Notes under the pieces: generated by a model
What the model was told of the DNA's origin: nothing
Databases searched by the model: none
The model's input: the letters and a program-made list of their open reading frames with translations, nothing else
Part shown: positions 17,795 to 26,448 of the stretch, one piece after another
How positions within the stretch are numbered: position 1 is the stretch's first letter
How the letters are laid out: every line of letters begins with the position of its first letter
Program-made: the position numbers and the translations under genes
NCBI GenBank assembly: GCA_002435865.1
Contig: DIWV01000005.1
Location: 1 to 64,000, forward strand
DNA length: 64,000 nucleotides
Reading direction: 5' to 3'
Source of the DNA: Cloacimonetes bacterium UBA6097
Lineage (GTDB): Bacteria > Cloacimonadota > Cloacimonadia > Cloacimonadales > Cloacimonadaceae

Positions 17795-19474
17795 TCACTG
17801 TGATTTTTGGACCGCTTCACCAAGCCTGACGCTGGCTGCACTATTGGCTTCGATATTAGAGAAATAGATTGTCTTTCCTTCAATTCGTGCGTCCATACCT
17901 TCTATCTGAATAATTTCAAGCTGTCCAAAATACTGGAAAGCGATATTCTCCATTTCAAAAGGAAACTTAATACTAAAATCAAACTCGCTTTCATCTACTG
18001 TTACTTTATTCCTTTTTTCCCACCAGTCAGCAATATCGCTCATTGTTGCATTCCAGGCTTTTTCAGCTTCTACCAGGTCCAGGATGTAAGAATATAGCTT
18101 ATTGCAATAGGGAATATCAGTATAATTTGCCACAGTGAAATCGATGCTGAAAAGTCCCTTTCTGCGTCCTACAGCCTGAAAAATCTTTTTAAGCATCTGT
18201 TTGGCATCATCAAATCCAATAAAACTATACCGGTTAAGTTTTAATACCTGATCTTTGAAACAGACAGGAATTTCTATATGATTGCTTTTTAGGGATGAAA
18301 TCCATGGTGTGAAAGGAAAGGTCATTCCTTGCTTAAAACCTGATGATTCTTTAAATGACAGACTTGAATCGTACTGTGGGAAAAGCCTTTCATGGATATC
18401 CCTGACCTTTTCGCTGAGTACAAATTCATGCTGTCTGATACCGAGCTGTTCTTTATGTATTTGGCGCAGCATTATCTGTTTTCGGATGATATGGTCTTCG
18501 CGGTTCTCCTTGTCATCAGTATTCATCAGTCCAATTTCATTGCCCTGCTTAAGAATGAAACGAATCTCATCCTGTAAATCAGCATCATCAAGTGAGTAAT
18601 CAATATCGGGTGTGCGGTCGGTGGCAACAAACCAGGTGGAATGCAGATTATGCTCTTTTTCTAAAAAATTAAACTCCTGGAAGTTCCAGTACATTTCATA
18701 ATTGGTAAAGATATACTTTAGTTTACTCCAGAAATTACGGAACAGACGCTGCCACCGTAGAGTAACAAACAGTGCAATATCGTCCAGGACAGAAAAGATT
18801 ATACTGTTCATATCCCACTTCTGCAGGTCATCAACGCTATGGGACAGAGCAACAGCCATATCTTCTGCGCGGGGCCAATAGTGCTTTTGGACAATGTACT
18901 GGTTCTTTGCTTTTGCCTGCTCTTTGATCAGGTTATCCAGCAGCCATAAATAATTATCCACAAATGGAACATCTTTATATTGATAAAATGCACTTGCAGT
19001 TTCCGGCAGGCAGTTTTGATGGTCACGTGCGTTATCGCATTGCTCTTCCATATTTGCTAATTGGTAAAATATGTTTCCGGGTAAATCAAAATTTATCTTA
19101 CAGCCGTGAATGTCCAGCTCCGTATAGTTCTCTGCCGGGTACTCAAACTTACGCTCAGAAATAACAGGAGTCTGAGTAAACAACTTCACATTCCTCAGGG
19201 CTCTTCTGAGTTGGTCAGGAGTATACCCATTTATTTCATAAAGCCTGGGGTCGGATTGGATAAAGATAGTAATGTATTGTTCAGTAAGAGTTTTTAGTTC
19301 ATCAATTGTAGGTTCGATCAAGCCATACAGAAGCAGAATATCGCGTTCCCTGAGAAGTGAAGGATTGGAGATAAATCTGTGACTAAGTCCAAGTGTTTCA
19401 AAGATAAAGTCAAAAGTGTACTTTATTTCCCGATTGTACTTGTCTAACTTATAATCTACCAAAACCGAAATCAT
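17795..19474 (-). CDS. Polysaccharide-deacetylase-like protein, probably without activity
   Basis: First gene of the minus-strand operon, 559 residues. The layout resembles the large polysaccharide-deacetylase-like proteins of glycan loci: an N-terminal domain (ISVLVDYKLDKYNREIKYTFDFIF), then a deacetylase-like half beginning MAVALSHSVDDLQKWD, with STWFVATDRTPDIDYSL and GNEIGLMN. In active relatives these positions read LTHDVD and EIGLH. Here the first Asp is Ser and the later His is replaced by Asn, so catalysis is doubtful. A TTG at 19492 gives a longer frame. I prefer the ATG at 19474 because relatives begin near MISVLVDY, although the GAGG lies 12 bases away. A consensus promoter lies just upstream. 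Confidence 0.7.
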   Translation of the reverse strand: MISVLVDYKLDKYNREIKYTFDFIFETLGLSHRFISNPSLLRERDILLLYGLIEPTIDELKTLTEQYITIFIQSDPRLYEINGYTPDQLRRALRNVKLFTQTPVISERKFEYPAENYTELDIHGCKINFDLPGNIFYQLANMEEQCDNARDHQNCLPETASAFYQYKDVPFVDNYLWLLDNLIKEQAKAKNQYIVQKHYWPRAEDMAVALSHSVDDLQKWDMNSIIFSVLDDIALFVTLRWQRLFRNFWSKLKYIFTNYEMYWNFQEFNFLEKEHNLHSTWFVATDRTPDIDYSLDDADLQDEIRFILKQGNEIGLMNTDDKENREDHIIRKQIMLRQIHKEQLGIRQHEFVLSEKVRDIHERLFPQYDSSLSFKESSGFKQGMTFPFTPWISSLKSNHIEIPVCFKDQVLKLNRYSFIGFDDAKQMLKKIFQAVGRRKGLFSIDFTVANYTDIPYCNKLYSYILDLVEAEKAWNATMSDIADWWEKRNKVTVDESEFDFSIKFPFEMENIAFQYFGQLEIIQIEGMDARIEGKTIYFSNIEANSAASVRLGEAVQKSQ

Positions 19475-19510
19475 GACACCGCAAATCCTCAATATTGTTC
19501 ATAAAAAGCC

Positions 19511-19539
19511 TTTATAACAATAAAAGGTGTCTCTGTCAA
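19511..19539 (-). promoter_or_regulatory. Consensus sigma-70 promoter of the minus-strand glycan operon
   Basis: On the minus strand, TTGACA (19539-19534) and TATAAA (19516-19511) are separated by exactly 17 bp. Transcription would begin near 19504, leaving a leader of about 30 bases before the ATG at 19474. It would drive all seven genes down to aroB. Confidence 0.7.
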
Positions 19540-19680
19540 GGGAAAGATTAAATAACAAGGATACCCCATTTTTTAAAAGATGCCATTCTTATGCTGCCAA
19601 GGTTCAATAACTTGAGATTATTGCCATATTATTTCCTGCTTATTCCTTAATCAATCCATGGGAGATTAAAGGGAGATGCT

Positions 19681-19715
19681 AGGGTGATCTAAGGGTGCGA
19701 CCCTTAGATCACCCT
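19681..19715. repeat. Perfect 16-bp inverted repeat
   Basis: AGGGTGATCTAAGGGT (19681-19696) is followed by loop GCG and its exact reverse complement (19700-19715). No T-run follows either arm, so it is not a classic terminator. It could be a protein-binding site, a processed hairpin or a dispersed repeat. Confidence 0.85.
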
Positions 19716-19906
19716 TAGATGTCTGTACAATGTCTGTAAGATCATATAGGTTGCGAGCAACCAAATTATGAAAGATGAATTAAGAATTATGAATTAATTG
19801 TAGGGTCGGGTCTTGTGCCCGCCCGATGTAACATAGATTATCAATCTGTTGGGTTCCGGTTATAGTATTGCCGGATTGATTAGTAAGCTGGCATTGCTAA
19901 TACCTG

Positions 19907-20147
19907 CATACAACAGGATGCTATCCTATGCTACAGGGCTAAAAACCATTATTATAATTGACTCACAGCCTTTTGCAAAAAGGCGCTACTTTTTCTGGGT
20001 TGGTAATTCCTTTTACAAAAAGGCGCTACTTCTCAGTGGCAACGCCTTTTTAAAATGGCAATACTTCTCTGTGTCTTTGTGATAGAAGAAAAGGTGTGGA
20101 GAATGCAATTCACCACATACAACAGGATGCTATCCTATGCTACAGGG
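19907..20147. repeat. Composite intergenic repeat: 32-bp direct repeats around three hairpin units
   Basis: A 32-bp sequence beginning CATACAACAGGATGCTATCC occurs at 19907-19938 and again, identical, at 20116-20147. Each copy contains the small palindrome AGGATGCTATCCT. Between them lie three related units with a CCTTTT..AAAAAGG hairpin: 19969-19992 and 20009-20031 share AAAAAGGCGCTACTT, and 20045-20068 is degenerate. This is a mosaic of short dispersed elements, not a gene. Confidence 0.75.
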
Positions 20148-20393
20148 TAAAAAGCTGCGCTAGTTAACGCGAATGTCATTTTTGCTAAGCTCAATTTCGA
20201 TGTAGATCAATCCACTTTCGAATGACCAAAGAACTGCTAAGATAAGATTTTTGCTGCAAAACAACAAAAGTGCTATGAGTGCTTATGAAAAAAGCATTGA
20301 CATATATGCATTATTCACACATAAGGAAAAAAAATTGTGTCAATGGAATACAGTGATTAAACCCGTTTCAAGAGGAATAAAAAGATATGGTTT

Positions 20394-20421
20394 TTGACAA
20401 TATGAATATAAGCATTATAAC
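20394..20421 (+). promoter_or_regulatory. Candidate sigma-70 promoter of the plus-strand glycan locus
   Basis: TTGACA (20394-20399), a 16-bp spacer, and TATAAC (20416-20421). It points toward the epimerase gene at 20631 and would leave a leader of about 200 bases. The same TTGACA-type box is seen in the operon promoter on the other strand. Confidence 0.45.
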
Positions 20422-20630
20422 ATATAGCGTTATTATGGTTATAGGAACAACTCAATTGTACATTTTTTATATTCCATCTGTGATTTCAGGGATAGTGCCC
20501 GGCGATAGATAATTCACAAAAGTGATTATTCAAAAGATATAAATAATACTTAAAGGTATAGTATTTAAGAGCTTGCAGTATAATCAACTGTAAGTTATGC
20601 AGCGAAGCTGTATCTTTGATAGGAGAAAAA

Positions 20631-21611
20631 ATGATAGACTTTAACAATTTTCCTTTTAAAAAAGCTATTGTTACAGGTGGTGCAGGATTCATTGGAAGTC
20701 ACATTGTAGAAGAGCTTGTTACTAATGGCGTTGAAACTATCAGTATTGACAACTATTTTGCAGGGAAACATGAGAACCTGGAGTTTTTAAAGAAGTACCC
20801 TCACTTTCATGAAGTAGAATGCGATGTGCTTGATTTTGAAGGTCTTGAGAAGCAGTTTCAGGGTGTCGACATAGTTTTTCACGAGGCAGCATCAAAAAAG
20901 ACAATTTGTATCAACAATCCCAGGCTGGACCTTGAAATCAATGCGAAGGGAACTTTCAATCTTTTGGAATTGGCAGTTAAGCATAAAGTTAAAAAGTTTG
21001 TTCATGCATCTACAGGATCTGTTTATGGGGAAGCAGAGTTTATGCCACAAAGTGAAAGCCACCCGCTTAATCCCACATCATATTATGGAGTCAGCAAACT
21101 GGCAGGAGAAAAATATGTCAGGGCTTTCCATCATTTGTATGGACTCAATGTAGCAATGCTGAGGTATTTTCATGTATATGGTCCACGCCAGGAATCAAGT
21201 GATGTCGGTGGTGTGGTATCCATTTTTGCCAGACATATTTTAGAAGGGAAACCGATATATATTTATGGTGACGGTACTCAACAACGCTCTTTTACATTTG
21301 TAAAGGATGTGGTTAAAGCAAACCTGCTGGCTGCTATAAGCGAACATACTAATGGGAATGTATACAATTGCGCTTCAGGAATAAAGGTAACAATCGGAGA
21401 GCTGTACAACTACGTGTGTGATATTCTGGGCAAACCAAATCATCCTGTTGAATACAAAGACTGGATGCCCGGGGATATAAAGGTATTTGATATAGATAAT
21501 AGCAAGATTCGCAAAGAATTAGGCATCGATTTTGTAACTGATTTTGTTTCAGGATTGAAACAAACTGTGAACTGGACAAAAGATTTTTACGAATCAAAAG
21601 GTAGTTTCTAG
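20631..21611 (+). CDS. NAD-dependent sugar epimerase/dehydratase (extended SDR)
   Basis: A 326-residue nucleotide-sugar enzyme close to the UDP-glucose/UDP-GlcNAc 4-epimerase group. It has the Rossmann glycine motif TGGAGFIGSH, the serine of HASTGSVYG, the catalytic YYGVSK and the substrate-loop RYFHVYGPRQ. The frame extends back to a TTG at 20616, but AGGAG at 20621-20625 clearly serves the ATG at 20631. It is the first gene of the plus-strand locus. The product sugar is unknown. RmlB is unlikely because its typical motifs are not seen. Confidence 0.88.
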   Translation: MIDFNNFPFKKAIVTGGAGFIGSHIVEELVTNGVETISIDNYFAGKHENLEFLKKYPHFHEVECDVLDFEGLEKQFQGVDIVFHEAASKKTICINNPRLDLEINAKGTFNLLELAVKHKVKKFVHASTGSVYGEAEFMPQSESHPLNPTSYYGVSKLAGEKYVRAFHHLYGLNVAMLRYFHVYGPRQESSDVGGVVSIFARHILEGKPIYIYGDGTQQRSFTFVKDVVKANLLAAISEHTNGNVYNCASGIKVTIGELYNYVCDILGKPNHPVEYKDWMPGDIKVFDIDNSKIRKELGIDFVTDFVSGLKQTVNWTKDFYESKGSF

Positions 21612-22555
21612 TGTACAAGCAGCATAGAATAGCCATCGTAATCCCTGCATATAATGAAGGTGACCTGATCACAGAAACGCTGGCAGGAATTCCTGAGTAT
21701 GTAGATACTATGTTTGTGATTCACGATGGCGGCAAGGATGACACCTTATCCCGAATACAGGATTTTCAAAGCAAAGATTCCAGGGTTGTATTGATAAATC
21801 ATAAGGTTAATAAAGGTTTGGGGCAATCCCTGATAGACGGATACCTGGCAAGCGCTGGTTCGGACAATGACATTACTGCAATTATGGCAGGCGATAATCA
21901 GATGGATCCGGCAGATTTACCAAGGCTGCTTGATAAACTGATTGAAGATGGCTTTGACTATGTAAAAGGCAACAGGTTACTTCACCATGAAGTATATGAG
22001 AGCATGCCTAAATACCGTTTGATAGGAAACACCATTCTTACTTTCATGACCAAATTTGCAACCGGTTATTTCTTTATGATGGATCCTCAATGCGGATATA
22101 CTGCAATAAAAAACAATGTCCTAAGACAGATACCAATTCATAAAATGGTAAAAGGATACGGATATAATGCAGATATCCTTTGTATGCTTAATATAAGAGG
22201 ATTTAAAGTAACTGATTGTGAAGTACGCCCGGTTTACGGTAAAGAAAAGAGTAAAATAAAAATCCTGAAATATATTCGTAAAACCGGAAGTTTACTGTTC
22301 AGGCTTTTCTTCCGAAGATTGTGGCAGAGATACATTATTCTTGATTTTCACCCTTTGGTTTTGTTTTACTTATTCGCATTTTTCAATACTTTGATAATAT
22401 TAATTCCATTTACAATCAGGTTCTTTGTAATGTATTACCGATACGGGGAAGTACCCAAAACAACAATGACAATTTTACTGTTTACTTTTTTAATCACAAT
22501 GCAGTCTATCCTCTTTGCAATCTGGATGGACATGGATTATAACAAGAAAAAATGA
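21611..22555 (+). CDS. GT2 polyprenyl-phosphate glycosyltransferase (DPM1/GtrB-like)
   Basis: A 314-residue family 2 glycosyltransferase. GT-A motifs are VIPAYNEGDLI, the HDGGKDDT nucleotide loop and AGDNQMDP. Two or three hydrophobic segments follow residue 230. It probably makes a polyprenyl-phosphate-linked monosaccharide on the cytoplasmic face. Initiation is at a GTG overlapping the previous TAG by one base. It overlaps the next gene (ATGA), a flippase-like protein, and a GT39-like transferase follows. The three genes look like one glycan-modification unit. Confidence 0.85.
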   Translation: MYKQHRIAIVIPAYNEGDLITETLAGIPEYVDTMFVIHDGGKDDTLSRIQDFQSKDSRVVLINHKVNKGLGQSLIDGYLASAGSDNDITAIMAGDNQMDPADLPRLLDKLIEDGFDYVKGNRLLHHEVYESMPKYRLIGNTILTFMTKFATGYFFMMDPQCGYTAIKNNVLRQIPIHKMVKGYGYNADILCMLNIRGFKVTDCEVRPVYGKEKSKIKILKYIRKTGSLLFRLFFRRLWQRYIILDFHPLVLFYLFAFFNTLIILIPFTIRFFVMYYRYGEVPKTTMTILLFTFLITMQSILFAIWMDMDYNKKK

Positions 22556-23505
22556 AAAAATATCAAAAGCCATTAATCATTCTAATTACAATAGTATTTA
22601 TGATACTGATTATTGCTAATGTATCAATGAAAGATGTTATAAATGGATTGTTTTCAATTGGTATAGGTACTTTTTTGTTGTGTTTGCTTATTCATTTTTT
22701 TGTTTATCTCATCAGAAGCATTACGATGAGTGTTTTCTTAAAAAAAGAAGTTCCATTTTTCTACTTACTGATATCTCATTTAATACATAATTTTTATTTG
22801 AACATTGTTCCTGCAAGCATGGGTGAATTATCACTTCCATTGTTATTGAACAAGTTTGTTTCAAAAACAAGGACGTTTACGGTTCTTTTAATAACCAGGG
22901 GCTTCAGTTTTGCAATGTTTTGCTTATTGTTTCTGATATCTGTATTTATCATCTTTGGGAAATATACGCTTATAAACATAAATTATAAGCACTTGTCTCT
23001 TAGTTTAGCAGCGCTTCTGGTAATTTATATCTTATATCTTTTACTCAGGAAAACCAACATAGTAAACAAAGTATTCATTGTTAAGATAAAAGAAAAACTG
23101 CTAAAACTTAAAATGAGTTTTGTATTCTCAATAAAAAAAGAATTAGTATTTTCAAGAATTCTAAGTTTGTCTTTATTAACATTAGCTTATATCACATTTC
23201 TTGCCCTGTTTTTCAAAGTTCTGTTAGTCAAGCTCAATATATCTGTTAGCTTTATTGAATTGTATTACATAATGTCCTTACAACTTGCAATTTTAGTATT
23301 ACCTATCAAAAGCTTTGGTGGATTTGGCACAACAGAAGGGGCGTGGATGATAGGATTAATGTCACTTGGGATTGATAAGAAGATTGCTTTGGAAAGTGGG
23401 ATTATCATGCATATAATAAATTTGGCTTCTGCAGCAATTTTCTTTGCTTTGGGCTTGCTTGCCAAATATTACTATGATAAAAAACTGGCATTGAGTAAAA
23501 TTTGA
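22552..23505 (+). CDS. Flippase-like integral membrane protein (UPF0104/LPG-synthase TM type)
   Basis: A 317-residue protein with about eight hydrophobic segments. NIVPASMGELSLPLLLNKF and the C-terminal SFGGFGTTEGAWMIG are the usual conserved blocks of the lysylphosphatidylglycerol-synthase transmembrane / flippase-like family. The soluble aminoacyl-transferase domain of MprF is absent. By position between a DPM-like GT2 and a GT39-like enzyme I infer that it flips, or helps use, a lipid-linked sugar. Codon use is AT-rich. The TGA overlaps the next start. Confidence 0.8.
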   Translation: MKKYQKPLIILITIVFMILIIANVSMKDVINGLFSIGIGTFLLCLLIHFFVYLIRSITMSVFLKKEVPFFYLLISHLIHNFYLNIVPASMGELSLPLLLNKFVSKTRTFTVLLITRGFSFAMFCLLFLISVFIIFGKYTLININYKHLSLSLAALLVIYILYLLLRKTNIVNKVFIVKIKEKLLKLKMSFVFSIKKELVFSRILSLSLLTLAYITFLALFFKVLLVKLNISVSFIELYYIMSLQLAILVLPIKSFGGFGTTEGAWMIGLMSLGIDKKIALESGIIMHIINLASAAIFFALGLLAKYYYDKKLALSKI

Positions 23506-24806
23506 TTTTAGCAATATCTACACATAAGTATATGGTGAGTTTACTTCAATTTCTAAATAAAAGACGCGCCCTAATTTTACTTTGCTTGTTCTTGATATCA
23601 TTAACTCTAAGGCTTTTTGTAACTTACAGAGATTATAGCAGAAATCATGAAAAAGGATGGAGTGATGCTTTATTATACTTAAGTTATGGAGAAAGCTTTG
23701 CCCAGGGAGATTTTTATCCTAAAGTTGGCAATTCCGAATATATGATAGTTGGACCTGTGATTCCATTTTTTGTGGCAGCTTCAAAGTGGTTAACAGGCAA
23801 TCCCATATGGTTTGCATTATTTCTTAATTGCTTGTTAAGCGCTTTGCTTGTCTATGTACTTTTTGAAATAGGTTCAAAAGTCATTGGTTTGACAGCAGGT
23901 TATTTTCTATCAATATGGAGTGTGTTTAATATCAGTTTTATAAGACAAAACTATCAGATACTCAAAGAACCGTTAGTTATTTTATTATTACCTTTAATTG
24001 TTTTGAGTCTGGTGAACATTTACAATAATAAAAAGACGTTATTTAACACTATATTATCTTCCCTTATATTCTCTGTTCTAATTCATGCCGATGAGAGGTA
24101 TATTGTTTATTGTCCAATATTTCTGCTTTTCATCTTTTTTACTTCACTGCATAGAATTAAATATAAATTAGCAGGAATATGGATCGTGATTCTTTTAATT
24201 ACTATGATTCCATGGACTGTAAGAAATTACAAACAATTTGGGGAGATTGTAATTCTCAGCCCCCGTACGACTTCGTTTACATCAAAGTTGTGGGGCACAG
24301 ACTTTGCAAAAATGCATTTTTCGTCTGAAGACAGCATGCAAAGAAAAATAATCTCTAATCAAGATGATGCAATTCAGGCAAAAAACAAATATGGTGTACA
24401 ACCACGTATTTACGGAAAATACGAAAAGTATTATAAAGCTTTTATACATTATTGGAAACCTACTTATTTTAAACTTACTTATATCATGTATGGCAACCGT
24501 CCTGTAAAATGGTCACTTTCTCATAACATTTCCAGTTTAATTTTCTATGGAATTTTCCTGCCATTTTATTTATTTGGATTATTTCTTTCGATTTTCAGGA
24601 AGAAGTGGCTGATAGTGTATTTAGGCTCAATTCCTGTATTTCACTCTCTCCTTCATACATTGATGTTATGGCCATTGGAACGTTATCGTTTGCCGATGAG
24701 CTTTTTAATCGTATTAATAGCTATTTGGGCAATTAATGATTTTATTAGCAATAGGTTAAACTCAAAAAACACCATTGAAAATACTATTTCAAAGGCAGAA
24801 GTTTAG
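23502..24806 (+). CDS. GT39/ArnT-like membrane glycosyltransferase
   Basis: A 434-residue polytopic protein with about 10 hydrophobic segments. Its first periplasmic loop has acidic residues (SDALLYLSYGESFAQGDFYP), as in GT-C enzymes that use polyprenyl-phosphate sugars. LKEPLVILLLPL and the ArnT-like VGPVIPFFVA region fit this. The TTG at 23502 overlaps the preceding stop; an ATG at 23532 is an alternative and neither has a strong ribosome-binding site. It would transfer a sugar to a periplasmic acceptor. Confidence 0.72.
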   Translation: MILAISTHKYMVSLLQFLNKRRALILLCLFLISLTLRLFVTYRDYSRNHEKGWSDALLYLSYGESFAQGDFYPKVGNSEYMIVGPVIPFFVAASKWLTGNPIWFALFLNCLLSALLVYVLFEIGSKVIGLTAGYFLSIWSVFNISFIRQNYQILKEPLVILLLPLIVLSLVNIYNNKKTLFNTILSSLIFSVLIHADERYIVYCPIFLLFIFFTSLHRIKYKLAGIWIVILLITMIPWTVRNYKQFGEIVILSPRTTSFTSKLWGTDFAKMHFSSEDSMQRKIISNQDDAIQAKNKYGVQPRIYGKYEKYYKAFIHYWKPTYFKLTYIMYGNRPVKWSLSHNISSLIFYGIFLPFYLFGLFLSIFRKKWLIVYLGSIPVFHSLLHTLMLWPLERYRLPMSFLIVLIAIWAINDFISNRLNSKNTIENTISKAEV

Positions 24807-24848
24807 TTTTTTGAACCTGTTAACAGTATAAATTATAAGGATACTGAT

Positions 24849-26393
24849 ATGATTGTAACAAAATGCCCGTTGACTTTAATTTTACTTTGTTTATCGTTCT
24901 TGTTTTTCATAAGCTGCAGCCCAACGACACAGACAAAGACCGGTTCACTTAGCGGAAGCGTTATTCTGGTGAATGATACTGATAATCCTGCGAATGAACC
25001 TGTTGATTTCTCAGGAGTTACCGTAGCTCTTTATCGTCCGGCAGTTCTTGATACAACAATCAGCAGAATAAACGGTCAATTTCCCAATATAGGTATACAG
25101 ATTAATCAGCAGACAGAATTTGACCATAGATTACAAAATCCCGTAAAAATTATAACAACATCTGCCAATGGTTCGTTTAACTTAAGCAAGATAAGTTTGG
25201 GTAAATATAATCTTGTTGTTATGAAAGAAAATTGGGGAGTAAGATATTTCTTTGATATAAATATAACAGAAGGTCAGAATTCACTATTATCTGCTTTAAT
25301 ATCATTATCAGGCAAATCAGAGGATGTTCGTAATGCTGTGGAATTGTATCCTGTGCGAAGTTTGAGCGGTTATATTTATACTCCATATGCTTTTGAAACA
25401 AATCACAGTTACGTTGTTAATGAAAACGTTTCATTGCAGGGTAACGTCATATTTGAATCATCATCGTATATCTGGGTGAGTCCGGCTAAAAGCATAAACA
25501 TAGATGATGGCAGTGTTTCTACTCCGGCTCCTGGTTCTGATTATGCCAGGATCTCTACAACACATAATATGTATGGAACATCTGCTTCAACCATCGATCC
25601 TGATAATCAATACTTTTATAGCATCAATTGCTCAGCCATAGTTACGTTTGCTCAAAATCAGCTGAATTCTATAATTACAACTAATTCCCAATCAGGATGG
25701 GAGATTAAAACTTCTGGAATTGATATCAGCAATATGGTGTTTAAAAACAACAAAATTGGCCTATACTGCTATTTTGTTGAGGAAGTAACAATTACCAACT
25801 GCAACGCATCATTTTCCAGTAATGATTTATATGGAGGGATTGCTCTAACAAGCTGCGCTAACACAGAAATGCAGCAGCTCATTATTACAAATTGCTCTGT
25901 TGGAATCAGCCAGGATAACTGCCAAAATGCAAACATCAGCCAAAGCTATATTAGTGCAATTTCTATAAGAGGTGTCTATAATACTTATTATACAACTAGT
26001 AACGTTACTCATTGCACGATAGATAATTCTATAAATGCAATCTACAATGCAGGCAGAAGCAACACAAATGTTCAGAATTGTAATATCAGCAGTCAAATAG
26101 GAATTTACAATAATCAGGGGAATGCGATCGCTGCAGCATATTTCACTGCATCTCTGAATAATTTCTACTGCACAGTTTATGGAATAAAAACTATAGCTAA
26201 ATTTGGTGTTGATTATCATTTAAATGCAACAAACAATTATTGGGGCACTAACAATACTTCAGTGATTTATAACGATTTAATTTGGGACCAATCCGATGAA
26301 AATCCTAATGATCCCGAATATCATATTTATGGGATAGTAGACTATCTGCCAGTAAAATTTACTAAAGTTATCGATGCCGGAGTAACTTCATAG
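24849..26393 (+). CDS. Lipoprotein with carboxypeptidase-regulatory-like and right-handed beta-helix domains
   Basis: A 514-residue secreted lipoprotein with lipobox-like FISC (Cys about 23). Residues about 33-165 look like a regulatory Ig-like domain (GSLSGSVILVND ... LGKYNLVVMKE). Residues about 200-490 form a parallel beta-helix with rungs such as ISNMVFKNNKIGLY, VTITNCNASF, TEMQQLIITNCSVGI and ATNNYWGTNNTS. Beta-helices of this kind are often polysaccharide lyases or hydrolases, or adhesive surface proteins. No catalytic residues can be named. AAGGAT precedes the ATG by 7-8 bases. It interrupts a run of glycan genes, so a carbohydrate-related role is plausible but inferred. Confidence 0.75.
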   Translation: MIVTKCPLTLILLCLSFLFFISCSPTTQTKTGSLSGSVILVNDTDNPANEPVDFSGVTVALYRPAVLDTTISRINGQFPNIGIQINQQTEFDHRLQNPVKIITTSANGSFNLSKISLGKYNLVVMKENWGVRYFFDINITEGQNSLLSALISLSGKSEDVRNAVELYPVRSLSGYIYTPYAFETNHSYVVNENVSLQGNVIFESSSYIWVSPAKSINIDDGSVSTPAPGSDYARISTTHNMYGTSASTIDPDNQYFYSINCSAIVTFAQNQLNSIITTNSQSGWEIKTSGIDISNMVFKNNKIGLYCYFVEEVTITNCNASFSSNDLYGGIALTSCANTEMQQLIITNCSVGISQDNCQNANISQSYISAISIRGVYNTYYTTSNVTHCTIDNSINAIYNAGRSNTNVQNCNISSQIGIYNNQGNAIAAAYFTASLNNFYCTVYGIKTIAKFGVDYHLNATNNYWGTNNTSVIYNDLIWDQSDENPNDPEYHIYGIVDYLPVKFTKVIDAGVTS

Positions 26394-26448
26394 TGAACAT
26401 CAGAAAGCTCAAAAACTATACATCTAATAATTACCAGGAAATGAAAAT

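Larger units (their letters stand above)
19493..20630. other. 1.1-kb gene-free spacer between divergent glycan operons
   Basis: No open frame here looks like a gene. The spacer holds the minus-strand promoter, a 16-bp perfect inverted repeat and two copies of a 32-bp repeat flanking hairpin-forming units. It also has a GGGTCGGGTCTTGTGCCC hairpin segment (about 19803-19825) and a candidate plus-strand promoter. Base composition is AT-rich. Degenerate remnants of dispersed intergenic repeats are the best description. Confidence 0.7.

Noticed and set aside
19849..20082. 77-residue frame in the large spacer
   Set aside because: It is built from the intergenic repeat units and is not a credible protein.
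20631..21611. RmlB (dTDP-glucose 4,6-dehydratase) for this epimerase or the SDR at 28256
   Set aside because: Neither has the motifs expected of RmlB, so the enzyme needed between RmlA and WecE is likely encoded outside this window.
24811..24839. TTGAAC-17-TATAAG as a promoter of the lipoprotein gene
   Set aside because: The -10 overlaps the AAGGAT ribosome-binding site, so transcription would begin at the start codon. The spacing match is probably chance.
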